The notes under the pieces: model-generated | Seen by the model: the letters and a program-made list of their open reading frames with translations, nothing else | Told to the model about the DNA's origin: nothing | Databases searched by the model: none | Position numbers and translations under genes: made by a program | In this document: positions 6,221 through 12,676 of the stretch, piece by piece | How the letters are laid out: every line of letters starts with the position of its first letter | Numbering within the stretch: the first letter of the stretch is position 1 | DNA from: CAZUZD01 sp964624465 | GTDB taxonomy: Bacteria > Planctomycetota > Planctomycetia > Isosphaerales > Isosphaeraceae | Reading direction: 5' to 3' | DNA length: 13,128 nucleotides | Assembly: GCA_964624465.1 (NCBI GenBank) | Contig: CAZUZD010000167.1 | Coordinates: 1 to 13,128 of the forward strand

Positions 6221-7264
6221 TCAGCCGGGCCAGGCGGCGGTGAGGAGGATGCGCTTGCGGTCGGAGACGACGACGCCGCCGGGGGGTTCGAGGGTGATGG
6301 CGAACAGGGTGGGCTGGCGGACGGGGACCGGGGCGCGGATCGGGATCACGGCGGGGGCGGAACTGTCGTCGAGGGTGAACAGGGCGCCGTCGACGGGGTA
6401 GCGCTGGTCGCGCTCGGCGTCGAAGATCCAGAGCTGGTAGGCGCCGCGCCTCGGGTCGACGGGGGCGAGGCCCTCGAGGCGGAGGTACCCCTGCTGGCGA
6501 TCGGCGTCCCAGACCACGCGGCCGCCGGCGCCCCGGGCGAGGGGGTGCTCGCTGGCCACGAGCACGGCCTGGGCGGCGCCGGCGAGGCGCTCGACCAGCG
6601 AGGGCTCGGGCGGATTGGGCGGCACCGTCGGCGGGGCGACCAGGCCGGGGTTCCGGGTGCCGAGCCACAGCAGCACGGCGGCGGCCGCGGCGAGCCAGCC
6701 CAGCCAGGGGACGGCGCGGCGGATCGGGCCGGGCGCGGAGGGAGCGGTGCCAACGATCGGGCCGGGTGATGTCGGCATCGGCAGCGTGGGCGGCGGGCCG
6801 AGGTGGCGGGGGGCCTCGGCCTCGATGGTGCGACGGAGCGACTCGGGGAGCGGGTCGGCGCCGGTGCCGGCCAGGGCCAGATCGAGCGCGGCGGCGGTCC
6901 GGTCCAGCGACTCGTCGTCGAGCGCGGCCAACTCGTCGGCGGTCAGGTCGGCGAGCCGGGCGGGGTCGAGACCGACCAAGGCGCGGTCGGCGCGGAGGGC
7001 GTCGAGGCCCAGGTCGGCGTCGGCATCGCGGCTCAGGGTCGCAAGGTCCGGATCGGTACGGGGAGCCGCGACGTCGGCGCTGCGATCCTCCGGCGGGAGC
7101 ACCGGCTCAGGGCTCTGGCGAGCGGCCGGGTCGGTGGCGCCGGGACCAGGGCCGGGAGCTGCGCAGTCGGGGCCGCGCTCCTCCGGCCGGGGAGCCGGCT
7201 CGGGGCGGTGGCGAGGGGTCGGGTCGGCGGGATGGTCGTCGGGCGGGAGTGGGTGGGGCGCCAT
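6221..7264 (-). CDS. RskA-like membrane anti-sigma factor
   Basis: This 347-residue protein has a Pro-rich low-complexity N-terminus (1-75), then an acidic helical region with LADLTADELAALDDESLDR at about 104-122. One membrane segment follows at about 184-202 (VPWLGWLAAAAAVLLWL), then a C-terminal domain (about 225-345) with YQLWIFDAERD, FTLDD and FAITLEPPGG. Those motifs are typical of the RskA anti-sigma-K C-terminal domain. Such proteins hold the partner sigma factor at the membrane until signal-driven proteolysis. The N-terminal cytoplasmic part is unusual: it lacks a zinc-type HxxxCxxC motif and has only one Cys (34). The ATG at 7264 is 3 nt after the sigma stop codon. GGGAGGG (7273-7279, minus) is 8 nt upstream, inside the sigma gene, so the two are probably translationally coupled. 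The adjacent sigma factor is its likely partner. Confidence 0.88.
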   Translation of the reverse strand: MAPHPLPPDDHPADPTPRHRPEPAPRPEERGPDCAAPGPGPGATDPAARQSPEPVLPPEDRSADVAAPRTDPDLATLSRDADADLGLDALRADRALVGLDPARLADLTADELAALDDESLDRTAAALDLALAGTGADPLPESLRRTIEAEAPRHLGPPPTLPMPTSPGPIVGTAPSAPGPIRRAVPWLGWLAAAAAVLLWLGTRNPGLVAPPTVPPNPPEPSLVERLAGAAQAVLVASEHPLARGAGGRVVWDADRQQGYLRLEGLAPVDPRRGAYQLWIFDAERDQRYPVDGALFTLDDSSAPAVIPIRAPVPVRQPTLFAITLEPPGGVVVSDRKRILLTAAWPG

Positions 7265-7267
7265 GGG

Positions 7268-7819
7268 TCAGGCCCTCCCGGGGGGTTGGGGGCGGGCGTC
7301 GAGGGCGTCGCGGAGGCGGATCAGGCCGCGGCGGGCGTGGGTCTTGACGGTGCCCAGCGGCAGGCCGGTCCGGGTGGCGATCTGGTCGTAGGTCAGGCCG
7401 TCGGTCAGGGCGAGCGTGAGCACCAGCCGCTGCGGATCGCCGAGGTCGTCGAGGGCCTTGCGGGCGCGGTCAGCCTCGTCGCGGCGCTCGACGGGGTCGT
7501 GGCCATCGCGGGTGCGGTCGGCCAGGGCTTCGGGCAAGGGCTCGTGGTCGGGTCGGCGGGCGGCGCGACGGCGGCGGTCGATGAGGCGGCGGCGGGCGAT
7601 CATGGCGACGAACGTGGTCTCGGCGGCGACCTGCGGGTCGTAGCGGCGGGCGGCCGACCAGAGGTCGATGAAGATCTCCTGCACCGCGTCCTCGGCGTCG
7701 GCCGGATCGCGGCAGAGCCGCCGCGCCAGCGCCCAGACCAGCGGCCCGTGCCGGTCCAGGCAGTCGCGCACGGCGGCCCGGTCTCCCTGGGCGATTCGGA
7801 CGAGGATCGAATCGGACAC
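7268..7819 (-). CDS. ECF RNA polymerase sigma factor (SigK-like)
   Basis: From GTG 7819 the protein has 183 residues, normal for an ECF sigma factor. Sigma region 2 spans about 20-90 with DAEDAVQEIFIDLW at 41-54, which recognises the -10 element. Region 4 follows a short linker and ends with the helix-turn-helix LTYDQIATRTGLPLGTVKTHARRGLIRLRD, which binds the -35 element. An in-frame GTG at 7879 would add 20 Pro/Ala/Arg-rich residues but has no ribosome binding site. GTG 7819 is preceded by AGGAG and GGAG at imperfect spacings, and the protein then begins SDSILVRIAQGD as relatives usually do. The gene lies 100 nt downstream of the FAS1 gene and 3 nt upstream of the RskA-like gene. Its activity is presumably controlled by that anti-sigma factor, and the FAS1 gene is a candidate target. 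Confidence 0.9.
   Translation of the reverse strand: MSDSILVRIAQGDRAAVRDCLDRHGPLVWALARRLCRDPADAEDAVQEIFIDLWSAARRYDPQVAAETTFVAMIARRRLIDRRRRAARRPDHEPLPEALADRTRDGHDPVERRDEADRARKALDDLGDPQRLVLTLALTDGLTYDQIATRTGLPLGTVKTHARRGLIRLRDALDARPQPPGRA
7273..7279 (-). promoter_or_regulatory. Ribosome binding site for the anti-sigma gene inside the sigma gene
   Basis: On the minus strand, GGGAGGG lies 8 nt before ATG 7264 and overlaps the last codons of the sigma gene. This fits translational coupling and balanced production of sigma and anti-sigma. Confidence 0.65.
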
Positions 7820-7848
7820 GGCTCCAGCCTGCTCCTGCGGGGCGACCC

Positions 7849-7874
7849 GCGCCGCGGCCGGCGGGGGCCGGCGC
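7849..7874 (-). other. Bulged GC hairpin in the FAS1 / sigma spacer
   Basis: GCGCC-GC-GGCC at 7849-7859 pairs with GGCCGGCGC at 7866-7874, with a 2-nt bulge and a 6-nt loop. It lies between the FAS1 stop and the preferred sigma start. It could partly uncouple sigma from FAS1 expression by attenuation, or stabilise the upstream mRNA. It has no T-tract. If the sigma gene starts at GTG 7879, the hairpin is inside coding sequence and loses this meaning. Confidence 0.3.
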
Positions 7875-7919
7875 GACACGGGTCGGGTGGAATCGGGGCT
7901 CGACTCGGCTCGGCTCGGA

Positions 7920-9278
7920 TCACTCGGGGATCAGCACCGCGTCGAGGACGTGGATCAGGCCGTTGGCGGCCTCGACGTCGGTCGCCTCGACGCCCGCCCC
8001 GCCAATGACCAGCCGCCCGCGCTCGATGCCGATGGAAACCTTCGGGCCCAGCAGCGTCTTCGCCTGGCCGCGGCCGGCGGCCTCGCGGGCCGAGACCCGG
8101 CCGGCGACGACATGATACTTGAGGATCTGCGTCAGCGTCTCGCGGTTCTCGGGCTTCGTCAGCTCGGCGAGCTTCGCCTTGCCGAGCTTCGCGAACGCGG
8201 CGTCGGTGGGGGCGAACACGGTGAACGGCCCGTCGCCGGCGAGCGCCTCGTCGAGGCCGGTCGCCTTCAGGGCGGCGGCCAGGATGGTGAAGTTGCCCTG
8301 CGAGGCGGCCACGTCGAGGAGCTTGTTCGGGGCCTTGGGCGGCAAGATCACCCCGCCGACGGCGTGCACGACGCCGTTGCCCACCTCGTTGTCGGCGGCG
8401 ATCACCGGCACGCCGCCCACGAACAGCCTGTCTCCCTTCTTCTCCACCGGGAGCGTGACGCCGGCGAGGGTCTTGACCTCGTGCACGTTGGCGAGCTGGT
8501 GGGCGCTCAGGGCCCCCTCGACGACGTGGAGCTTGAGGATCTGCGCCAGCGACTTGCGGCCGTCGTCGGTCTTCAGCAGCACCTGGAGCGCATCGTGGCC
8601 GAGCTTGCCGAAGGCCTCGTCGGTGGGGGCGAACACGGTGAACGGCCCGTCCCCCTGGAGGGCGTCCTCCAGGCCGGCGGCCTTCACGGCGGCGACCAGG
8701 GCGCCGAATCCTCGCTTGCCGGCGAAGGCGAGCACATCCGGCTTCGGGGGCATGAGTACGCGGTCGATCAGGTGCACGACCCCGTTGCGGCTCACGATGT
8801 CGGCCTTCACGACGGTCGCCTCGTCGATCGCGATCCCGTGGCCGTTGGCGGCGACCGTCAGCCGGCCGCCGTTGAGGGTCGCAACCCGCTTCCGCGTGGC
8901 CAGCTCCTCGGCGGTGATCGTCTCGGCGACGACGTGGTACTTGAGGAGCTCGGCGAGCTGCTCCTGGTTCTCGGCCCGCAGCAGCCGGGCGCGGTCGGCC
9001 TCGGGGAGCTTCGCGAACGCCTCGTCGGTGGGGGCGAACAGGGTGAACGACCCGCCGCTGCGCAGGGTTTCGAGCAGGCCGCTCAGGTACACCGCGCTGA
9101 CGAGGGTGTTCGCCCGCCCGGTGGCGGCCGCGCGGGCGATCACGCTGCGGTTGCGCTCGCCCTTGGCGTCGTCGGTGTTCGGCACGTCATCGGCCCGCAG
9201 CGCTGCGAGCGGGGCCAGGCTCAGGGCGCCCAGGGCGAGGGCGGCCGTGATGCGGGCGAGCTTGGACGGGTGAGGCAT
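7920..9278 (-). CDS. Secreted protein with three tandem fasciclin (FAS1) domains
   Basis: The 452-residue protein starts at ATG 9278, preceded by AGGAG at 9287-9291 with 8 nt spacing. A Sec signal peptide is visible: basic start (PHPSKLAR), hydrophobic core and probable cleavage after LRA near residue 29. Three FAS1 domains follow at about 45-178, 181-312 and 316-452. Each carries the H1 box (FTLFAPTDEAFAKL, FTVFAPTDEAFGKL, FTVFAPTDAAFAKL), a central YH or LH motif (KYHVV, KLHVV, KYHVV) and the H2-like end (GVVHLIDRVLMPP, GVVHAVGGVILPP, GLIHVLDAVLIPE). FAS1 domains mediate adhesion or surface interactions. There is no lipobox Cys and no C-terminal anchor, so the product is probably periplasmic, wall-associated or released. 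The in-frame start at 9350 would put 24 non-signal-like residues before the signal peptide and is rejected. The gene is upstream of, and collinear with, the sigma/anti-sigma pair. Confidence 0.95.
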   Translation of the reverse strand: MPHPSKLARITAALALGALSLAPLAALRADDVPNTDDAKGERNRSVIARAAATGRANTLVSAVYLSGLLETLRSGGSFTLFAPTDEAFAKLPEADRARLLRAENQEQLAELLKYHVVAETITAEELATRKRVATLNGGRLTVAANGHGIAIDEATVVKADIVSRNGVVHLIDRVLMPPKPDVLAFAGKRGFGALVAAVKAAGLEDALQGDGPFTVFAPTDEAFGKLGHDALQVLLKTDDGRKSLAQILKLHVVEGALSAHQLANVHEVKTLAGVTLPVEKKGDRLFVGGVPVIAADNEVGNGVVHAVGGVILPPKAPNKLLDVAASQGNFTILAAALKATGLDEALAGDGPFTVFAPTDAAFAKLGKAKLAELTKPENRETLTQILKYHVVAGRVSAREAAGRGQAKTLLGPKVSIGIERGRLVIGGAGVEATDVEAANGLIHVLDAVLIPE

Positions 9279-9286
9279 GGCGGCGG

Positions 9287-9291
9287 CTCCT
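9287..9291 (-). promoter_or_regulatory. Ribosome binding site that fixes the FAS1 protein start
   Basis: On the minus strand, AGGAG lies 8 nt before ATG 9278. This start places a complete signal peptide at the N-terminus. Confidence 0.75.
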
Positions 9292-9304
9292 GGAGTGAGG
9301 CGAC

Positions 9305-9326
9305 CGCCCCGGCCTGGACCGGGGCG
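9305..9326 (-). promoter_or_regulatory. Leader hairpin upstream of the FAS1 gene
   Basis: CGCCCCGG at 9305-9312 and CCGGGGCG at 9319-9326 form a perfect 8-bp stem with a 6-nt loop. It lies between the possible promoter (9368-9394) and the ribosome binding site (9287-9291), so it would be in the mRNA leader. It may stabilise the leader or affect translation. It does not cover the ribosome binding site. Confidence 0.4.
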
Positions 9327-9367
9327 CGACTCGTGACCGGCGGGATCCATCGCCCCGCCACTGAGCC

Positions 9368-9394
9368 ATTCGCCGGGCCGACGGGTCCGGATTC
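9368..9394 (-). promoter_or_regulatory. Possible SigK-like ECF promoter for the FAS1 gene
   Basis: On the minus strand, GAATCC (9389-9394), then 16 nt, then CGAAT (9368-9372) lie about 90 nt before the FAS1 start, inside the intergenic spacer. As I remember it, the M. tuberculosis SigK consensus is CCATCC-N16/17-CGAAT. The -10 matches fully, while the -35 matches at four of six positions. One short match in GC-rich DNA can be chance. Confidence 0.3.
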
Positions 9395-9434
9395 AGATCG
9401 CCCCGGATTTTGACGAGCTCGCCGCCGGGACCGC

Positions 9435-10253
9435 TCAGCCCTCGGCTAGCGCTCGCATCCGCTCCAGGCCCACGCGGCAGACCTCCAGGGGGTCGCGGGA
9501 CCAGAGGGAGGGGTTGAACAGCTCGAGCGAGAGCGGGCCGCGGTAGCCGATGGTGCGGAGGTGGGCGATCACGCGCGCCAGGTCGGCGACGCCGTCGCCG
9601 GGCAGGACGCGGTCGGCGTCGGTCTGCTGGGTGAACGGGGGAACCGGGGGCAGGTCGTTGAGGTGGAAGATGGCGAGGCGGTCCCCCGGGATCTGGAGCA
9701 GGTCGTCGAGCGAGCCGCCGCCGCGGAGGAGGTGGTAGACGTCGGCGACGACGGACGCATCGGGCTCGCCGCAGCCGTCGGCGATGGCGAGGACGGAGGG
9801 GACGTCCTTGACCGTCCTGACGAAGCCCAGGAACTCCATGGCGGCCCCGACGCCGGACTCGCGGCCGAGGCGAAGGAGTTCGCCGTAGCGTGTGGCGGCG
9901 ACCGACAGGTCGACGGCCTCGTCGGGGGGGCTGGCGACGAGGTACGGGCTGCCGAGCGCGGCGGCCAGCTCGAAGCGGCGGCGGCAGTCGTCGAGCACCC
10001 GCACGTGAGCCTCGCCCTCGGCGGTCATCCAGCCGTGCACGGCGATCATGCTCACGACGGCGAGGCCGGCGTCGTCGAGGGCCTGGCGCAGCTCGCGCAG
10101 GGTGCCGCCGGCGGCGAGGTACTCCGAGACCTCGTCGTTCCAGGGCTCGATGGCGGTGAAGCCGGCCGCCGAGGCGACCCGGAGCTTCTCCAGCAAGGGC
10201 GTGGGCCGGATCGTGCTCGTGTTCAGGCAGTAGGACCAGGGAACAGGGGCCAT
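9435..10253 (-). CDS. Sugar phosphate isomerase/epimerase family protein (TIM barrel)
   Basis: The 272-residue protein has the xylose-isomerase-like / AP-endonuclease-2 TIM-barrel pattern. It opens with a strand ending CLNTSTIR, followed by AAGFTAIEPWNDE at 29-41. Likely metal ligands of the family are in place: Glu140 (AMEFLG), Asp171 and His174 (VADVYH), His197 (IFHLND) and Glu244 (SLELFN). The RVLPGDG segment at 215-221 matches the usual R-x-PG-x-G loop. Relatives interconvert or dehydrate sugars and inositols with a divalent metal, in the cytoplasm; the exact substrate is not evident. The ATG at 10253 has GGAG 11 nt upstream, somewhat far. It lies 50 nt downstream of the glycosyltransferase gene on the same strand, so co-transcription is possible. 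Confidence 0.9.
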   Translation of the reverse strand: MAPVPWSYCLNTSTIRPTPLLEKLRVASAAGFTAIEPWNDEVSEYLAAGGTLRELRQALDDAGLAVVSMIAVHGWMTAEGEAHVRVLDDCRRRFELAAALGSPYLVASPPDEAVDLSVAATRYGELLRLGRESGVGAAMEFLGFVRTVKDVPSVLAIADGCGEPDASVVADVYHLLRGGGSLDDLLQIPGDRLAIFHLNDLPPVPPFTQQTDADRVLPGDGVADLARVIAHLRTIGYRGPLSLELFNPSLWSRDPLEVCRVGLERMRALAEG

Positions 10254-10303
10254 CGGCTGCGGACTCCGTGGGGGGAGAGATGACGGGTCAGCATGCGGGG
10301 CGG

Positions 10304-11509
10304 TCAGGGGCCACTGCTCCAGGGCGAGCCCGGCGCCGTGGTCGGGTCGAGGCCGAGCAGGCGGGCCCAGAGCTGCTCATAGGCGGCGACGACGCGGGCG
10401 GGGGCATAGTCGGCCGCGATGCGGGCCCGGCCGGCGGCGCCGAAGCGCTGGCGGCGAGCGGGGTCGGCGGCGGCGTCGAGCAGGGCGGCGGCCAGGGCGG
10501 CGGGGTCCGCAGCGGGGACGAGCCAGCCGGTCTCGCCGGGGACGACCAGGTCGGTCGTGCCCTCGACGGCGGTGGCGACCACGGGCCGGCCGGCGGCCAT
10601 CGCCTCCAGCACGACGTTCGGCATGCCCTCCCAGAGCGACGGCAGCACGAGCAGGTCGGCGGCCTTCAGCAGCGCGGGCACGTCCGCTCGCAGGCCCAGC
10701 CAGTGCACCCGGTCGGCGAGGTCCGGGTTCGCGGCGGTCACGGCGTGCAGCGCGGCGCGCTCGGGGCCGGCGCCGGCGAGGGCCAGGTGCAGGTCGGGGC
10801 GGACGCGGACGACGCGAGCGGTGGCGTCGAGCAGGAACGGGAGGCCCTTCTGGGGGTCGAGCCGGCCGACGTAGAGGGCGAGCGTGGCAGCATCGGGCAC
10901 GCCGAGCGATCGGCGATCGGCCGGCGTGGCGGTGTCGAAGGGTTCCGGGTCGACGCCGTTGGGGATCACGCAGAGTCGGTCGGCGGGCAGCCGGCCGGTG
11001 GCGAGGCTGAAGCGGCGGACGCCCTCGGAGACGCACACGGCGCCCGTGCCCAATCGGAACGTGAGCCGCTCCAGGGCACGGTGCCAGCCGCGCTGACGCT
11101 CGGCGACGCGGATGCCGCCGACCAGCCACGGTCGGGGCGGACCGGCGAGCAGGGCCGCCAGCCGGCTGGCGACGTTGGCGTGGAACAGGAACGATTGCAC
11201 CAGGGCCGGCCGCTGCTGTCGGATCACGCCGGCCAGGCGCGTGAGCGTGCGGAGGGGCCGGCGGGTCTCGGCGTCGAGGCAGGTGACGGGCACGACGGCG
11301 GCCCGGATCGGATCGGCCAGGGCGGCCTCGGGGCCCAGGGCCACGACATGGGGGGCCCAGCGGCGGCGGTCGAGGCCGGTGGCCAGGGCGGCCAGGGCGC
11401 GCTCGGCGCCGCCGACGTCGAGCTCGGTGATGACGAGCAGGACCGGCACCGGCCGCTCGGGCCAGGGGCGCGACTCGGCCTGGGACAACCGGCGGGCGAG
11501 GGCTTGCAC
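10304..11509 (-). CDS. GT4-family glycosyltransferase (group 1)
   Basis: The 401-residue protein has a two-Rossmann GT-B fold. The N-terminal acceptor domain begins at VLLVITELDVGGAERALA (23-40), the usual GT4 opening. The C-terminal nucleotide-sugar domain contains VIPNGVD at 181-187, YVGRLDPQKGLPFLLDA at 213-229 and LPSLWEGMPNVVLEAMAAG at 289-307. That last segment carries the EX7E pair Glu294 and Glu302, which contacts the sugar nucleotide. Such retaining enzymes build surface polysaccharide or glycolipid; donor and acceptor are unknown. The start is uncertain: GTG 11509 lacks a clear ribosome binding site, and GTG 11449, just before PVLLVITEL, would give a typical short N-terminus. The gene is divergent from queA. 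No membrane segment is seen. Confidence 0.92.
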   Translation of the reverse strand: MQALARRLSQAESRPWPERPVPVLLVITELDVGGAERALAALATGLDRRRWAPHVVALGPEAALADPIRAAVVPVTCLDAETRRPLRTLTRLAGVIRQQRPALVQSFLFHANVASRLAALLAGPPRPWLVGGIRVAERQRGWHRALERLTFRLGTGAVCVSEGVRRFSLATGRLPADRLCVIPNGVDPEPFDTATPADRRSLGVPDAATLALYVGRLDPQKGLPFLLDATARVVRVRPDLHLALAGAGPERAALHAVTAANPDLADRVHWLGLRADVPALLKAADLLVLPSLWEGMPNVVLEAMAAGRPVVATAVEGTTDLVVPGETGWLVPAADPAALAAALLDAAADPARRQRFGAAGRARIAADYAPARVVAAYEQLWARLLGLDPTTAPGSPWSSGP

Positions 11510-11517
11510 GGGGTGAC

Positions 11518-11523
11518 TACAAT
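11518..11523 (+). promoter_or_regulatory. Possible -10 element for queA
   Basis: TACAAT differs at one position from the sigma-70 -10 consensus and stands out in GC-rich DNA. It lies in the divergent glycosyltransferase/queA spacer and would give a leader of roughly 75 nt. No good -35 is seen 16-18 nt upstream, so the call is weak. Confidence 0.35.
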
Positions 11524-11592
11524 GGGTCCGCAGCGGAACCGGGGCGCACGGGGTCGTCGGGCGACGGTCATTCTGGGCGGTCAGGGCGGCGC

Positions 11593-11600
11593 GGAGGAAG
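11593..11600 (+). promoter_or_regulatory. Strong ribosome binding site before the queA TTG start
   Basis: GGAGGAAG lies 4 nt before TTG 11605. This supports the rare start codon, since the encoded MRTTDFDF opening is where QueA proteins begin. Confidence 0.7.
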
Positions 11601-11604
11601 GGCC

Positions 11605-12651
11605 TTGCGGACCACCGACTTCGATTTCGAGCTGCCCCCGGAACTGATCGCCCAGCAGCCCGTCGAGCCCCGCGACCGGTCGCGCCTGATGGTCGTGCGC
11701 GTGGGCCGCGGCACCTGGGAACATGCGGGGTTCGCCGACCTGCCCGACCTGCTGCGGTCCGGCGACGTGCTGGTGCGGAACAACTCGAAGGTCGTGCCCG
11801 CCCGCCTGCTGGGCCGGCGCGCGGCCACCGGCGGCGGCTGGGAGGGGCTGTTCCTGCACGAGCGGCCCGAGCCGGCCGGCACCTGGGAGATCCTGGCCAC
11901 GACCCGCGGCCGGCCGCAGGTCGGCGAGCTGATCGCCGTCGACGGCGGCCTGACGCTGGAGCTGGTCGAGCGGCTCGGCGGCGGGCGCTGGATCGTCCGG
12001 CCCGAGCCGCCGGGGCCGGCGGTGCCGCTGCTGGAGCAGTACGGGCACGTCCCCCTGCCGCCGTACATCCGCAAGGGTCGCGAGGAGCCCGGCGACCGCC
12101 CGCGGTACCAGACGACCTACGCTCAGGTGCCCGGCTCGGTGGCCGCGCCCACGGCGGGGCTGCACTTCACGCCCGAGCTGTTCGAGCGGCTGGAGGCGCG
12201 CGGGATCGGCCGGCAGGACGTGACGCTGCACGTCGGCATCGGCACGTTCCGGCCGATCGAGGCGGAGCGGATCGACGAGCACACCCTGCACGCCGAGCGC
12301 GCCGAGCTGACCCCCGCGACGGCCGAGGCGCTCCAGGCCGCCCGCGCCGGTGGCGGCCGGGTGGTGGCGGTGGGCACGACGGCGGCCCGTACCCTGGAGA
12401 CGGCCGCGGCGGCCGGCGGCGGCACGATCGCGGCGTTCGCCGGCGAGACGGCCTTCTACCTCCGCCCCGGCCACACGTTCCGGGGCCTGGACGTGCTGAT
12501 CACGAACTTCCACCTGCCCCGCAGCAGCCTGATCGTGCTGGTCTCCGCGCTGGCCGGGGTCGAGCTCACCCGCGCGGCCTACGCCGCCGCGATCGCCGAC
12601 GGCTACCGCTTCTACTCGTACGGCGACGCCATGCTGATCCTGCCCGACTGA
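11605..12651 (+). CDS. queA: tRNA preQ1(34) S-adenosylmethionine ribosyltransferase-isomerase (QueA)
   Basis: QueA transfers and isomerises the ribosyl group of S-adenosylmethionine onto preQ1 at tRNA position 34, giving epoxyqueuosine in the queuosine pathway. The 348-residue length is close to the 356 of E. coli QueA. Hallmarks appear in order: TTDFDFELPPELIAQQP at 3-19, VRNNSKVVPARLLG at 57-70, PLPPYIRKG at 150-158, YQTTYA at 168-173, APTAGLHFT at 181-189, HVGIGTFRP at 199-207, TNFHLPRSSL at 290-299 and YRFYSYGDAML at 334-344. It starts at TTG 11605, supported by a strong ribosome binding site and by the family N-terminus. No other queuosine gene (tgt, queG/queH, queC-F) is in the window. 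It appears to be transcribed alone and converges on the next gene. Confidence 0.97.
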   Translation: MRTTDFDFELPPELIAQQPVEPRDRSRLMVVRVGRGTWEHAGFADLPDLLRSGDVLVRNNSKVVPARLLGRRAATGGGWEGLFLHERPEPAGTWEILATTRGRPQVGELIAVDGGLTLELVERLGGGRWIVRPEPPGPAVPLLEQYGHVPLPPYIRKGREEPGDRPRYQTTYAQVPGSVAAPTAGLHFTPELFERLEARGIGRQDVTLHVGIGTFRPIEAERIDEHTLHAERAELTPATAEALQAARAGGGRVVAVGTTAARTLETAAAAGGGTIAAFAGETAFYLRPGHTFRGLDVLITNFHLPRSSLIVLVSALAGVELTRAAYAAAIADGYRFYSYGDAMLILPD

Positions 12652-12652
12652 G

Positions 12653-12667
12653 CGGTCGGTCGGTCGG
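12653..12667. repeat. Short CGGT tandem repeat between convergent genes
   Basis: Three CGGT units followed by CGG fill most of the 25-nt spacer between the queA stop and the stop of the minus-strand gene at the right edge. It is too short to assign a function, but could vary in length by slippage. Confidence 0.5.
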
Positions 12668-12676
12668 CGCGGGCGC

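Noticed and set aside
7895..7919. Short CTCGG tandem units next to the FAS1 stop codon.
   Set aside because: Only three exact units plus near copies, too short for a meaningful repeat call.
9279..9350. An N-terminal extension of the FAS1 protein.
   Set aside because: It would bury the signal peptide, and ATG 9278 has an ideally spaced AGGAG.
6803..9413. Long plus-strand frames opposite the anti-sigma, sigma and FAS1 genes.
   Set aside because: They are Gly/Arg/Val-rich shadows of genes whose families are recognised on the minus strand.
10268..11647. A plus-strand frame of 459 codons opposite the glycosyltransferase gene.
   Set aside because: No motifs are seen, and it overlaps a clear GT4 gene antisense and the start of queA.
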